A DNA stretch of 64,000 nucleotides from Planoprotostelium fungivorum (lineage: Eukaryota; Evosea; Variosea; Cavosteliida; Cavosteliaceae). Below the pieces are notes generated by a model, which saw only the letters and a program-made list of their open reading frames with translations, ran no database searches and was not told the origin of the DNA. Below, piece after piece: positions 40,928 to 52,996 of the stretch. A program made the translations under genes and the position numbers. The stretch spans positions 164,326 through 228,325 of the forward strand of contig MDYQ01000011.1 of NCBI GenBank assembly GCA_003024175.1, written 5' to 3'. The first letter of the stretch is position 1; each line of letters begins with the position of its first letter.

Positions 40928-42250
40928 GCTGTTGTTCTTTGCTGCAGGTGGGGGAATGATGAGACAACCGCTACTGACGAATGACATGGACAGACACGGT
41001 TGTGACCTTTCCGTAACATAATATATAAGTTTATTATTAATAACGACCGAGTATCGTGCAATGATGTAAAACGTACATCTCAACACATATACAATGAATC
41101 ACGGATTTTTTGATCATCACGGTGCACCGATGCATCAAGGACCTCTACTCACCATGCCTATCCATACACATCGAACTGCGTTGTATACACCGCGGTGTGT
41201 ATGTCTAAAGGTTCCCCACTATATGTACCGTAACGTGATACCTCGAACCACACAGCTCAAGATCAGGTCTGTTATAGAGAACGATTTAGGCCATTGTGGT
41301 GCTCGCTTGACTCGGTAAATTCTACCTCTTTTCACGCTCTGTGTGCTTCTATGTATCCTCCCGCTACGTTCGTCCCGTCAAATCGGATGATATCTCCTCC
41401 ATCATTTCATCCTACGGCACCGGGTGCAGTGTATCTCCCACGCAGCAAAGCACAAGTGGTACTTTGGTTTCTGATAAATGGAATAGAATCTACCGTAATT
41501 CCGATGCGTAAGAATACTGAGAAATCGTGACATGTGCGCCGTTTAAATATCCGAGAAGCTGCGGCCGACCTGTGGAGATCATCGCGCGATGTCAGACTAT
41601 GGTGTGGGTGCCTCGTGGGGTTGAACCTCGTGATGACCTGTCACTGTGGGTGGCTAGAAGCTGCCATCCATAGGATATTTCGAGGGGGAAATGGAAGAAC
41701 TTGACCGCGAGTGTTTGTTTAAAGGTGATAGAAACAGAGTGGACAAGCTAATTACACGACCTTTGCCAGACAAGCACAATCAATGAGGAACTTCCAGTCT
41801 CGAATTTATACGGGCTGACTTATTCAACTCCAAACTTCAACGATTGAAGAGACGGATCAGGGCAGAGCGTATAGCGTTCGAGCATTCCTCCGTCTTGAAG
41901 ACGACAAACAGAGACTGTGATGGAAGAGGAGTAAGCATGAGCGAAAGAGAAGTACCATGGCCTTCTCAGCCATCAACTTACCAATCTGGGAATGGCATCA
42001 GCGTACGATCCTCTAATAGCTCAATCAATGATCAATCGATATCGACAGAAAACACGTGGCCACGTGATGGTTATACGAAGATATAGACTTGGTCATCATT
42101 TGGCTTCATGTGCATCTTTGACTTCTCATCGGCCACAGCCCCCAATATTGAGATTCATAAATGATTGAATTTTATGTGTTCGATTCAGTGCCATGGAGAA
42201 GATGATCTATGAATTTGGGGTGATCAGAAGCAGCAATATCTGAACGTGTG
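40928..42250. other. Long intergenic stretch
   Basis: About 1.3 kb. It starts with an AT-rich patch (ATATATAAG near 41023) upstream of the DUF1996 gene. A short rightward frame (41938-42086, MSEREVPWPSQPSTYQSGNG) is conceivable but has no support. A GGTTGAACC sequence near 41617 was examined as a tRNA arm and rejected. Confidence 0.4.
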
Positions 42251-42592
42251 TTAGACACCTTCGATGATGATGGTGTCACTCACCCCAAGGGCTATCAGGG
42301 CGACAGACGTGACGACAGATGCGATGAACCATCCCGTGAATAACCCTCTCGACATCTTACCCTCTTTGGTGCAGTATACCCAAATGCAACCAACAATGCA
42401 GGCTAGTTCTCCCACTGTGATAGGTATCGTCTCATCATCCACAGAATCCGCCTCCGTTCGATCGTCGATGACCTCATACTTTCTGCGATGTCCGACCATC
42501 TTCAAGATGTAGAACGTTCCATTGACGATGAGGATGAGACCACCCGTTATGAAACAGAAGATGGCACACAACAAGAGGTAGGACTCAGTCAT
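42251..42592 (-). CDS. Small three-helix membrane protein
   Basis: Single exon, ATG 42592, about 113 residues. Three hydrophobic helices: YLLLCAIFCFITGGLILIV at residues 5-24, ITVGELACIVGCIWVYC in the middle, and WFIASVVTSVALIALGVSD at the end. A charged loop (GHRRKYEVIDDRTEADSVDD) separates helices 1 and 2. No family was recognised. It is one of the few intronless genes in the window. The ATG context and clean stop support the call. Confidence 0.65.
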   Translation of the reverse strand: MTESYLLLCAIFCFITGGLILIVNGTFYILKMVGHRRKYEVIDDRTEADSVDDETIPITVGELACIVGCIWVYCTKEGKMSRGLFTGWFIASVVTSVALIALGVSDTIIIEGV

Positions 42593-42767
42593 GTTCGCGT
42601 TCAGATCGGCTTCTGAACGTCATCTTTCCTTGAAGAATTACGAGCGGCTGATGTAGCGTCTCCCTCGGTACTGAGAACAATCAAATCTCGTGTGGACAAC
42701 GAACATCACGAATGAGGAGATCACTCCACCATCATCGTCACAAGATAGAGAAGAAGGTACGTATGTC

Positions 42768-44893
42768 TTAAGGCATCTCCGCTTTATTTGCAGCCCGAAC
42801 GTCTAACGAGTCCACCGGTTTCTCCAAAGCCGACTTGACCTCGTGAAATTGTTCCTGTTCGTCCATCAGCCCCTTCCATCATCATCATCACGAAGATCAC
42901 CCGAACGGTCTGAATCGTGGCGGAGTCTTTCATTCTGGGGTCCTCCATCAGTTTCTCTTCAAAGTTGTTCAAGTTCTTTAAGAGGATGCCCGTGATGAGC
43001 GCCAGACACTTGAGACGGTCGTTCTCCGTGAACGGTTGTCGTTTCTTGTCCTCCGTCTGTACGGCGGGCACGGTCTACAACGAGTCAGCCCGAACATTCG
43101 TGACGATCTACAACGCACCGAAACGATGTCCAAATACATCTTGATTCGACCAGTATTCGTAGAGAGGATCGAGTTAAGAGGCTGCATGTAGCCCTCTTTG
43201 AATTCTTTCATCTCGTTCGCTAGATTTTGTATGATCTACAACGAGCCGTGAGCTAAACGACAGAATTGTCTTTTCACCTTGGCGATGAGCGTGAGTGCCC
43301 TCCTGGCGTCCGCATCTGAAACTTCTCCTGGGTCACGTGATCAGTCGATGAGATTGGCGAGTTGTAGATGACTCACTGGGTACGATATCGTACGATTGTG
43401 GGGTCGTGATGGCGGGAACGAGAAATCTGAAAATATTCGATCTACAAAGTCATCTACAACGAGCCACACCTCAGAAATAGAACGGTACCGATTGCTCTCA
43501 ATTCCTTTGAAGGAAAGCACTGCTTCACCAAAACTCTCAACAGACTCAGAAATTTCCTGATGTTCCTGAAGAGTCAGCGAGATTTCACGTTACGTATCGC
43601 TCACGTGGGGACTCGATCGGTCGAATCAAATATGACGTCTAAAAATTCGTGTGTGATCTCGATCAGCCTCTCTTGATTCTGCTTCAAATTCGGCAGCTCT
43701 TCCGGCTTCATCTTTGATGGATCGACCTCGTAGCCCTGACGTCGTCATCTACAACGAGCCAACCCCGTCCTCTCACCTTTGGAAAGGCGATGACCCGTTG
43801 GATCAATTGACTGAGCGTGTGGTGAACGTAATCGTTACCGATCATCTTGAAATAATTCCTCGTTGTTTTCGTGGAGATGGTGTCGTTGCGGAAGAGGACG
43901 TCTTCGTTATCTACAACGACCGTTAGTCGCGAAATTTCGCGGGAAATTCACTCGTCGTCTTCAGGTCTCTGAACATGAGTTGTACGAGGAGGCGTAAGGC
44001 TTGACCTTCAGAATTGAATAGACGGATGACTGCTTTCGATAGTTCCTCGGTTTCGTAGGTTCTGCAGAGGACACAGATGAGAACGAGGTCTTGATGGGTG
44101 AGACACTATAGACATGTTCAGTCGTGATGGATGCAGGACGAGAGGTGTTACCTTCATGAGGAGTTGTTTGTTCTCTTTCGCCAAGATGTAATCACGATTA
44201 CGTTCCTAATCAGCCGTCAGTACATCGGATCATACGATGTGACTCACCATCTCTGAAGTGTATTGGAGTTGTAGCTCTAGTTTTCCCACCGGTGTCTTAT
44301 CATCTTCTTTCGTGAGGTGGTAGAGGCCTTTGTGGATGTCTCCATCCAACAGAGACGATACGGGAATGGTGATTTGACCCAGGAGCTTGGGCTTCGAAAT
44401 GGGTGATTTGTTTGCCTTGTAACATAAGATCCTAAGGTCTAATGATTGTTCCGTCTCACTGTGGGATGTCAGATGTTTGACGGACGATATGAAGACAGGC
44501 GAGCTTTCATTGGCTTGAATGTTGAGATGGGAGTCAATGTCTCACAATAAAAATTCTTCTCGCCACGCACGACGCTCTCCTTTGCTGATGGTTCTCGTTC
44601 TCTCTTTCATGACCCCAAAGTGGAGTTCGCAATAACAATTGCATTCTTTGGCCAGCTGTGTAGCCTCTATAACTGTTTTCGCATGAGAATGGTGTATGCT
44701 TTGAGAGATTCATCTCAATCAATTGAGTCAATTAGGTCAGATGATTACCTTGTACCAATAAACGCCCTCCTCTGAATCCATAGAAGGAAGCGAATAAGTT
44801 ATCTACGGTATTGTGTTTGTGAAAGGATGGCCGCCCAGCCGGTTGTGGACTCAATGAGGTTGATTTGTTTGGTCGTGACATATGATGAAACAT
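42768..44893 (-). CDS. C2-RasGAP protein
   Basis: Accelerates GTP hydrolysis by Ras-like GTPases at membranes. The likely ATG is 44893 (MFHHMSRPNKS...); extra upstream coding sequence to about 45070 is possible. A C2-like domain comes first (VIEATQLAKECNCYCELHFG ... LKLLGQITIPVSSLLDG). The RasGAP domain follows: NEDVLFRNDTISTKTTRNYF, whose LFR Arg is the arginine finger, then MIGNDYVHHTLSQLIQRVIA, EVDPSKM, PRNIRKFLSLLRVLVKQCFP and the signature FLRFLVPAITTP. A helical tail ends VRAANKAEMP at 42768. The intron at 43075-43124 carries the half-site at both ends. That at 43911-43951 carries both intronic motif families and uses TTGTAG as acceptor. Resemblance is to RASA/RASAL proteins, but no PH domain is evident. 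Confidence 0.88.
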
Positions 44894-45251
44894 ATCTAAA
44901 CCTAACGTGATGTATCAGAAAACCATCAATGTATGTCCGCCAGTCATCCGGGTGAGTGGAGGACTCTCGGAAAGTCGTTCAAGACGATAACTGACCTCCT
45001 CCAATCCTCTCTGCTCGTTGGTGATATCTTGCGACTGATCGAAGTTGGACACCACTGGGAATTTTCTCAGCCGAAATTCTCGATCGAAGAATAAAAAAGA
45101 TAGAATAAAATCTTTTATCTGGCTCCATCAGATGCAGCTACACTTTTATCATGATCATGAGCCTACGTCCTACGTCCTCCATCGATTCCCCCTCAATTGA
45201 CGTTGATCCTGTTTCCCATCATCAGGTGACACCCATCATCTCCATCTCATC

Positions 45252-45852
45252 TCACCACACGCCTCTCGTCTTCACGGCTTCTTTCCTGACCAGTCTCTTG
45301 TGATCGTCCAACAACTTGACGAGCCCTTGAACGACTCTCTGCTTCTTCTTTAGAACTTCTTCCTTGTCTCCGTGGTCGGCGACAGAGGCCAAGCACCTCA
45401 GTGCCGTGACTCGATTCAACTGATAAATCAATCAATTACCCAAAAATCCATCTACAACGCACCATGCGTGAATCGGCCGTGGCAACTCGTAGAAATTTCT
45501 CGATCAATTCCGCGGAATTTTCCTTCAAGTGGCTCCTGGTGTTCTCTGAACGGAAAAATTCGATGAACATTCCCATGGTACACTGCATGATGGAGGGTAC
45601 ACCTCCGTCCAGTGATGACGTCATCACCGGTATCAAGGTCTTGACTTGTGATGCTACGACGCTCTGCGGTAGTTCCTGCGTCACGTTGTAGATGGCGGAA
45701 ATTCTCGTGGATTTCGTTTGGTCGGGTAGAGCGTTGTAGTTGGACAGGAGGAGGGGTAATACACGGAAGAAAAACTTCTGGCGGTACAAGACTCGAGTTC
45801 GAGTGCCTCTTGCCTTCGATAGAATGTCTTCATCTTCTCTCATCATGATCTG

Positions 45853-45886
<34 letters not shown>

Positions 45887-48800
45887 CGTCTATCCTTGTT
45901 ATGATGTAGTATGTATGATATCGTACGAGTGTATGGACGATATCATGGGTGATGCGCTCACCTGGAAGCAAGTGATGAGCTCTTCCTGGATCTCATCGTC
46001 GTCCAAGTGTTGGATGATGCTATCTACAATTTCGTCTCCCTGGGCTTCCCCTGTCACACGATGAGTACACGCACAATATCACGAGACACTCTTAAGAGTC
46101 CCTCATCATGATGATGATGGTGATGGTGATGATCATCACCTCTCATCAGCAGAGCCTTTACGATCCAGCCCAGACACCTCACTGCTCTCTTTCTCTCCTG
46201 AAGAACACCCCCAGCCCAACATTCACTGACAGACATCTCCACGAAATTTCGTGTGACACCTAAGACGTCAGTGAAATCTCGCGGAGATTTCACTCACTCG
46301 GTTCTGCTCGATTGATGATGGTGGCGATGGATTGATTCGCTCGGCTTCGAATGTCATCTTCCGGTACATCTACAACGCGCTCGTCGATGTTATCGTTGTT
46401 TTTCACGGATATTTCCCGCAGTTTTTCCAAGAAATGTTGTTCCTCCATTTTCCCGCTCTGATGACGTCATCAGGTGGGGATGATGGATGAATTTCGATGA
46501 AAACTCACGGATTGGCTGGAATAGATGACAGCGAGGGAGGAGAAGAGTGTCAACTGAACTTGAGAAGCTGTGGCTGACGATGAGAATGCCTTGAAATTTC
46601 TCGATTCATCCGTTATTTTTCCGATGAGTACGTCGACCAATTTGGCCTTCTCCCTGACCCCGTCAATCCCAAAGAGTCTCCCCGTCTCAATTCGAAATTT
46701 CGTCGAAAACTCACTCGTCCCCCACGTTGTGCAATAAGACCTTGAGGAGAGACAAGAATGGCTGTAAGAAACTACTCTTCACGGCATCGCTCTGCTTCAG
46801 CGATCGCTCAACCAATAGATCTAAAATGTCGACTACGACGGTGTCGACAAACAAATTGCAGACGGTGGGACTCTTTGCATTGGTCAAGGCGATGCTGTAC
46901 AACGTTCTGCCCAATGTCGGATCTTCCTCGGATCTTCCGAACTAAAAATCGTCAATCTGGCGAGTTGTAGATGGATGTCACCTGTTGACGTAACGATTCC
47001 ATCAATCTGGGAACGACTCTTATGATGACGTCATCGTGAAGACACAGGGAGGGTAGCATCTGGTAGACTTCTCCCCTCTTCGTCTCGTCTAAAATAGAGA
47101 TCAGCGTTGTAGATGGATGACGTCATTTGCACTGACCCTTCTGGATGCTATCGAAAAGGGAGGGTAATACGATGTCGTTAAATAATTTTGGCTTGCGCTT
47201 GGATAATCTTCCCAGGGAAGTCAAGAAATAGTCACTGAAATTTCTGTGAGATGGAATTTCCGGGAGATTTCTCACCGGTTCCCACGATGGGACGACAGCA
47301 AGAGGTTGCTGAGTGTTCTGACGGCCTTCTCTTCCTGAGATATCTTCAGATGACGTCATACTTTTCCTCTCTTCACCTCCTCCACTGAGACGAGAGAGGA
47401 TTCCAAGATCGAGCACAGACCTATCTTGTAAATAAATTTGAATAAAATGAATGAATCACCATCTACAGCGGAGGTATCGTTGGATGACAGTCGATCCATC
47501 AGGAGTGACGTCACCTTCTCCGTGTATTGTTTCATCGGATTTTCATCACTCCCGGTAAACTGTTCGGCACAGACGGCCAGAAGCTTGACCAGGAGTCCGC
47601 TGGAAATTTCGCTGGAATTCGAGTCCACCAATGGGGGTAGGACTACGTCTACAACGAGGCAGCACGATTTCTTGGAGGCCGAGGCGACATTTTCCGTGAG
47701 AATTCTCACGAATTCCGAGTCCAATTCCGGGTCAGCACCGTCTTTGACCAACTGCATCGTTTCACCTGAATGAAATTTCAGAAACGTAATACGTACCCGT
47801 ACGTACCCGCTATGAGGTTGACCCACTTGGCCAGAGGCTGACCGTCCAAATTCTGGGAAAATTCCACGACGACTCGGTCGACAGCGTTCTTGACTCCATC
47901 TACAACGCCCTTGCCAGTGTATTCCAACCTCAGTCCACTCCACACTTGTTCTAAGAATGGTTCCGATGCATTACCGAAGGCACCTGCAGCCACAGATAGG
48001 GTCACCAAAGAGTCCAATTTCGTCTCCTTCAGGTCTGACGACAATTTGTCGAGGAGGAAGGGTAGACAGAAGGATGCGAAGGCGGGTGATGACGTCATCG
48101 CGTTACGCAGGGAGGTGATGAGGTCTTCCCTGCTGATGGCAGCGGGGTCGTTTGATTTCGGTTTGAATGTGATTGGAAAATAACAAGAGACGACTTCGAA
48201 GAGTTCCTGATGAGATGAGGGAGATGTGATGTGATGATGTCATCACCTCGCTGAATCGAGTGTAATCGGGGAACAGATTGATGATGATGGGCACGAGACG
48301 GAAGACGATGAGGAGATTTCGTGGATCTTTCTCTCCGTCCATGGCCTGAATGAAACCGAAGACGAAATCGGATTTCAATTCCTGGGTGGCTGGGAGGAGG
48401 TCAGACTACAACGTTGTAGATGGAGATGTACCTGTTTGGTAACGGTTGAGGGAGAGGGTGAGTAATTCGAAGGCCACCTTGCGGTTGGTTTGAGATAGAG
48501 ATTGGACGTTCACTTCGTTGAATAAACTGAGGGCGATTCAGACTCTCGTCATCGATGCAATGGATGTGATGATCGATGTGATGATTGACGTGATGGTGGA
48601 TGTGTTCGGTTCGATATCAATTCGTGATGTATAACTGGTGATGGATGTTGCCATGTATGGATGTACGATGAATGGTTATATCACTTTCTGAGTAGCTCTT
48701 GGACAACGGTGTCAGATAGGTTGTGATATTTCATAAGAGCTATAACACCCTTCAGTACCTGTCGAACGCTTCAGCTTGTTCGTCTGATTTGATGATTGTG

Positions 48801-49240
48801 TATGAGACGACATGCTACCTCTGGAACAGATGGATAATCGCTGAGCCTAGCAGTGAAAAACTTGCAGAGGTACATGATGGAGTCTCCATTTAACTGTAAC
48901 TCGGGGAGTCTGGAGAGAACCTCTGATAAAAGCAGTGTTCCTGTTGTTACATCAGATGATTGAAAGACCATATGAAATGGAGTGTGAGATGAAATACCTC
49001 TGGCTCTCAGGAGATCATCTGTATTTGTTAGGTAATCACCCAGATCCGCAATCAACTGCGTGAAGCTTTCTTTCTTTCCATGGACCGCTAACACGAATAA
49101 ATCATTGACGATCATTTGCACGTGATCTCACCCAACAAGATCTGATTCAAAGCATCAATCTTGTCATCTTCGTCCCCGGAAGAACCGACGAAGGTATCGA
49201 TATCCTTCAATATGGCTCGTGAAGCCCCAGTTGTCGTCAT
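45252..49240 (-). CDS. MMS19: MMS19-type HEAT-repeat protein
   Basis: Adaptor of the cytosolic iron-sulfur assembly targeting complex, delivering clusters to DNA polymerases, helicases and XPD. ATG at 49240 (MTTTGASRAILKDIDTFVGS) and stop at 45252 (KRLVRKEAVKTRGVW), about 1000 residues. The N-terminal conserved block is recognisable: TDDLLRARGISLLSEVLSRL, FGFIQAMDGEKDPRNLL, EELFEVVSCYFPITFKPKSN and REDLITSLRNAM. The rest is alpha-solenoid HEAT repeats, closing with the conserved C-terminal DDHKRLVRKEA motif. At least 15 short introns interrupt it; 48390-48431 holds the palindrome and 46271-46293 a different 23-nt hairpin. It shares an 80-bp divergent promoter with the MFS gene. Confidence 0.93.
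45854..45887. repeat. ATC/GAT microsatellite in MMS19 intron
   Basis: A run of about ten CAT/ATC triplets in an intron of MMS19 that is visibly longer than its neighbours. Confidence 0.8.
46271..46293. repeat. Intronic hairpin of the GAAATTTC type
   Basis: Perfect 10-bp arms GTGAAATCTC / GAGATTTCAC around a 3-nt loop, beginning a few bases after the 5' splice site of an MMS19 intron. Confidence 0.75.
48406..48419. repeat. Intronic palindrome copy (CTACAACGTTGTAG)
   Basis: Within the 42-nt MMS19 intron 48390-48431, whose removal restores RYQTATQELKSD. Confidence 0.8.
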
Positions 49241-49320
49241 CCTGATGTGATGATCACGTCGAACGTGATGTTCCAGTTGTAGTGTAGAGCCACGACAAGA
49301 TTTCTCGATTTTCTGACAAG
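49241..49320. promoter_or_regulatory. Compact bidirectional promoter
   Basis: Only 80 bases separate the divergent ATGs of MMS19 (minus) and the MFS transporter (plus). It includes the near-palindrome ATCACGTCGAACGTGAT (49253-49269), a possible shared regulator site. Confidence 0.45.
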
Positions 49321-51047
49321 ATGGGCACCGACGGGACGCATACATCTCCATGGTCTATCGACCGCACTCTGCTACTGCCGAAAGTCTTGTACTTTGTACA
49401 GTGTGGTGCGAACGTGTGTTATCTTCCCTTTCTTGGGATATGGTTGTTGTCGATCGGGCTCAAACCACCAGAAATCGGTCAGATAGTGAGTGACATCGCT
49501 TGATGCGATTCGATTGAAATCATTCAGGCTGCATTACGATACCTGATGATCCTCTTCGGTGCTCCATTCTGGGCCTTCATCGCGGATCACTTTTACGCTC
49601 ATAAGCAGGTGAATCGAAAAGAGAAGATGTATGCTGACGTACAAAGGTGCTCATCCTGGTGATCGTCATGAGTGTAATCACACGTATGGCGATGCCGTTC
49701 ATCGGAGGCTCTTCACTCATCCTTCTCATGTGTGCCACCGTCTCCTCCGATTTCTTCTACTCCATCATTGCACCCATGTTGGATCGAACGGCACTCTACA
49801 TCCTCGGGGATGATCGCAAAGACATGTTCGGACGCCAACGTCTGTGGGGCACCATCTCGTGGGGAGCATTATCTGTCCCCGTCGGATCGTTCGTGGCGTA
49901 CATCGATGACTCCAAGTGGTACTTTTACCTCTACGCCATCTTGTCTTGCATCATGGTTGCTCTCCTCATTCCAGTGAGTCCATCATCACATGACACATCA
50001 TCGTCGAATGACATCATCCAGGCGCCCATCTCCGCCGCGAAAGGTGGTCCACCCTTCTGGAAGGGTCTCAAATTTTTGGGTCGACCGAGAGCTGCAGCCT
50101 TCTACTTCTGCATGGTGATGGTCGGATGTTGCAACGGCCTCATCAGTAATTTCCTCTTCGTCCATCTTAAGAGCTTGCACGCTGAACCAGCTCTCATGGG
50201 TTATTGATTGATGATGATGATGTCTAATGAGTTCATGTAGGTTTGACTCTGACGGTCAATTGTCTGACGGAAATACCTTGTCTGTTTTTCTCCGGTGTCA
50301 TTTTAAAGAAAGTCACACCGCAAGGAGGTGAACTTTTAATCTCTCATCTCTCCCGCTCTTCCCAATGACAACACCACCAACATCAACATCATTATCATCA
50401 CCATCATCATCATCATCCGTCGTCTTTCATCAACAGACAAGTGACAATCTCACAGGCATATTACTCGCAGCCATCGCCTTCATCATCCGATTCTTCGATT
50501 ACTACCTCATCACCAACCCCTACCACTGTCTCATCGTCGAACCTCTACACGGTATCTCCTTTGGAATCATGTTCGCATCTGCGGTACGAATCGCATCCGA
50601 ATTAGTGCCTTCGAATCTGAGCACGACGGCCCAAGGACTTTTGGCGGGAATGACGGGTCTCGGTGGAATGATCGGTGAGCACCATCATCCATCATCGTCT
50701 CATCATCACCGACACGTCCGTCGTGTCACATGTCTTCATTACATATGTCACGACGTTCTCATCATCGGGTGATGGGACGATGATGAAGAGACCGGTGAAC
50801 TGATATACTCTCAGGGGCCATTCTGGGTGGCTACATCTACGAATCGTTCAAAGCCAAAGTGTTCCTCTTCGCCATGATCGCACCGACCCTCATCATCATC
50901 GTCTTCAGTCCTCTGGCTCTGATGGATTATTTGACGTTCAGAAGATCTACGTCCAATTATGGAAAACTTCAAACGGGCAACGAAGAAGAGGTGACGTCAC
51001 ACCATCAGATGATGGACGGGATACTGAGTCGAAACAGTTTGAGATGA
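49321..51047 (+). CDS. MFS-type transporter (MFS_1-like/MFSD6-like)
   Basis: Polytopic membrane transporter of unknown substrate. ATG 49321 (MGTDGTHTSPWSIDRTLLLP), stop 51047, about 470 residues and 10-12 helices over about seven exons. Family features: KVLYFVQCGANVCYLPFLGI with IGLKPPEIGQI after helix 1; the A-motif region RYLMILFGAPFWAFIADHF; GRQRLWGTISWGALSVPVGS, typical of the nucleoside H+ symporter/LacY-like MFS_1_like group; EPLHGISFGIMFASAVRIAS; and GLLAGMTGLGGMIGAILGGY. The C-terminal tail is hydrophilic. MFSD6-like proteins share the RLWGTISWG and EPLHG motifs. Substrate is not inferable. Confidence 0.82.
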
Positions 51048-51254
51048 AGAGAGAAGAGAGAGTCGATGAGCCCGTGGTATTGAATGACCTACAACCGGTT
51101 AAGAAAGGAGATGATGAGTGATTGGACGAAGGATCGATCGTGCTGCTTACATCACAAGAGACACACTCGGATGGATAAATTATTTATCGCTTGTCACAGA
51201 ATCATTTCGGCTCATCTCTATCTCATCATCTAGACATCGTTGGTTATGGACATT

Positions 51255-52483
51255 TTATTGGCTGTATAAATTATGATATCGGTCTGACATCTGTCTCATG
51301 CCTTGCTTCATCTGTTCGAGTCCTTCCGTCTGGATTTGCATCTCTCTCGTCAGTCTCTCTTTGTTTTGTTTTAACCGGAAGCCCTCTCTCTGCGCGCCTA
51401 CTACTTCATCGGAGATGGTCTCCATCATCTTCTCTCTCTTGTCCACTTCTTCCAATAGTATTTGGATCTGGCTCTGAATATCTAAGACTTGAGTTCTCTG
51501 CTCTTCCAACTGAGATGAACTTCAGATCGATAATGTCTCATGTAACTCATTACCTGTGATGTGAGGGCCTTCTCTTTATGGTCGAGGTTATTGATTCTTT
51601 CAGACACGGAGAAGATGATGTCCGTCTTGTCGTCGATGCATCGCTCGACGTCTGCGATGTTGATGGTGTATAGAGTCAATTCGTTCTCTGGTCAGGGTCA
51701 ATCCAGGCTCCTCTTCAAGAAGTTCACCTCTTGAGGCTTTGTTCGTGTGTATCTTGTGGATGGGGTGCGTGTTGCGATTATAATTACACCGCGTCTCAAT
51801 CTGATGCAAAATCCTAAGGTCTTTCACGTCATTGACTGTAATGCTTCAGACATCATTTCCATCTTCACGGACTCACGGCTCAAATCTACCAAGAAGATGG
51901 AAGGATTCTCTTGGACGATCTCTGCGATGGCTTTCGCTCCTTCATCTGTGATACCATTTCCTATGCCCGCTCAGTAATGGATAGTATGTCGGTGACTCAC
52001 TCGAAAGGTGAAGGTTGCTGATGCTTCGATTGACTCTCAGAGATTGGACGATGGCTAAAACTCCCTCGTTCCCGATGTTGTTCCCTGTTTGGGTAAGAAT
52101 GGGGGAATTGAGAACGGTGCCTCACGGTCCAGGTAGAGGTGATTGATCGAATTGTTCAGTTTCAAGGCCTCTGCTATCGCTTGTGCTCCGTCCACGCTGA
52201 CACTTCCGTCTGGTCACATTAAGTCGTTCAAATGGATCACATGCCCACCCCACAAACCCAGAGTTGTGAGAGAGCAATTGCTGTGTGAGAGGTGTTCTTT
52301 CAGTCTCTGACACACATCATCCGATCCAGTACCTATCCCAATCAGTTTCAATCTCTGATCATCTCCCACCGTGAAGCCCAAGGACAGAGAAATGAAGAGG
52401 TTGTCCACTGAACGTTTCAAAGTCGAAGCATTCTTGCATGAGAGGAAGGGGTAAAGAAACGAACTTCTTCTAAATGGTTCCAT
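51255..52483 (-). CDS. Leucine-rich repeat protein with C-terminal coiled coil
   Basis: ATG 52483 (MEPFRRSSFLYPFLSCKNAS), stop 51255. Ribonuclease-inhibitor-type LRRs are visible after splicing: DGAQAIAEALKLNNSINHLY, NIGNEGVLAIVQSLRVNRSI, then GITDEGAKAIAEIVQ. These have the 28-residue spacing seen in NLRC3-like and RanGAP-like repeats. The tail is a long coiled coil (EEQRTQVLDIQSQIQILLEE, DKREKMMETISDEV, RLKQNKERLTREMQIQTEGL). Introns fall at repeat boundaries. No nucleotide-binding domain was seen. Function is probably protein-protein interaction; partner unknown. It is convergent with the MFS gene. Confidence 0.75.
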
Positions 52484-52996
52484 AAGGGGACTTCCTCTCT
52501 GTTACTTCGGAGTTACGGTGATGTGCGTGACATGGTTCCGAGCGAATTGTGGCGATCTATTATTTTATCATTGTGTCGAATTTCCGCAGGAATAACGGCA
52601 GGAAAGAGAGTAGCTATGGGTAATCGAGATGAGGGCAGACACACAGATTGAGCCTCCTGATAAGTTGGAATAGCGCGATCAAGTCCGGCTTTTGATGATA
52701 TCTATCAGCAGTGAGATGAAATGGAATAGTAAATACGTGCAGGAACGTTCATTGTCGTACTCTGCGGTGATAATATAGCGAGCTAAGCGTGCTCAGGCCT
52801 CCAATAGTACAACCATTGCAATGCGCCTGTATTCACTTCACCTTCCTTCTTTGCTCTGTACAGAGAAGGACATTCAGATACCCTTCCTTTCGCGATGTCG
52901 ATAAAGAAGGAATATTGTGGTTCAGTATTTTACCGGTCTACAACGTCAGCGGGGGATCTACAGACTGCGGTCCTATCGCCATTGTCTATCATCACC
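52484..52996. other. Divergent intergenic stretch
   Basis: About 510 bases upstream of the acyltransferase and the LRR gene. A GTCTACAACGTC half-site at 52937 suggests a 5' UTR intron of the acyltransferase. No separate gene was seen. Confidence 0.4.

Noticed and set aside
41575-41680. Possible tRNA around GGTTGAACC
   Set aside because: The T-loop-like sequence has no matching stem, and no acceptor or anticodon stem can be drawn on either strand.
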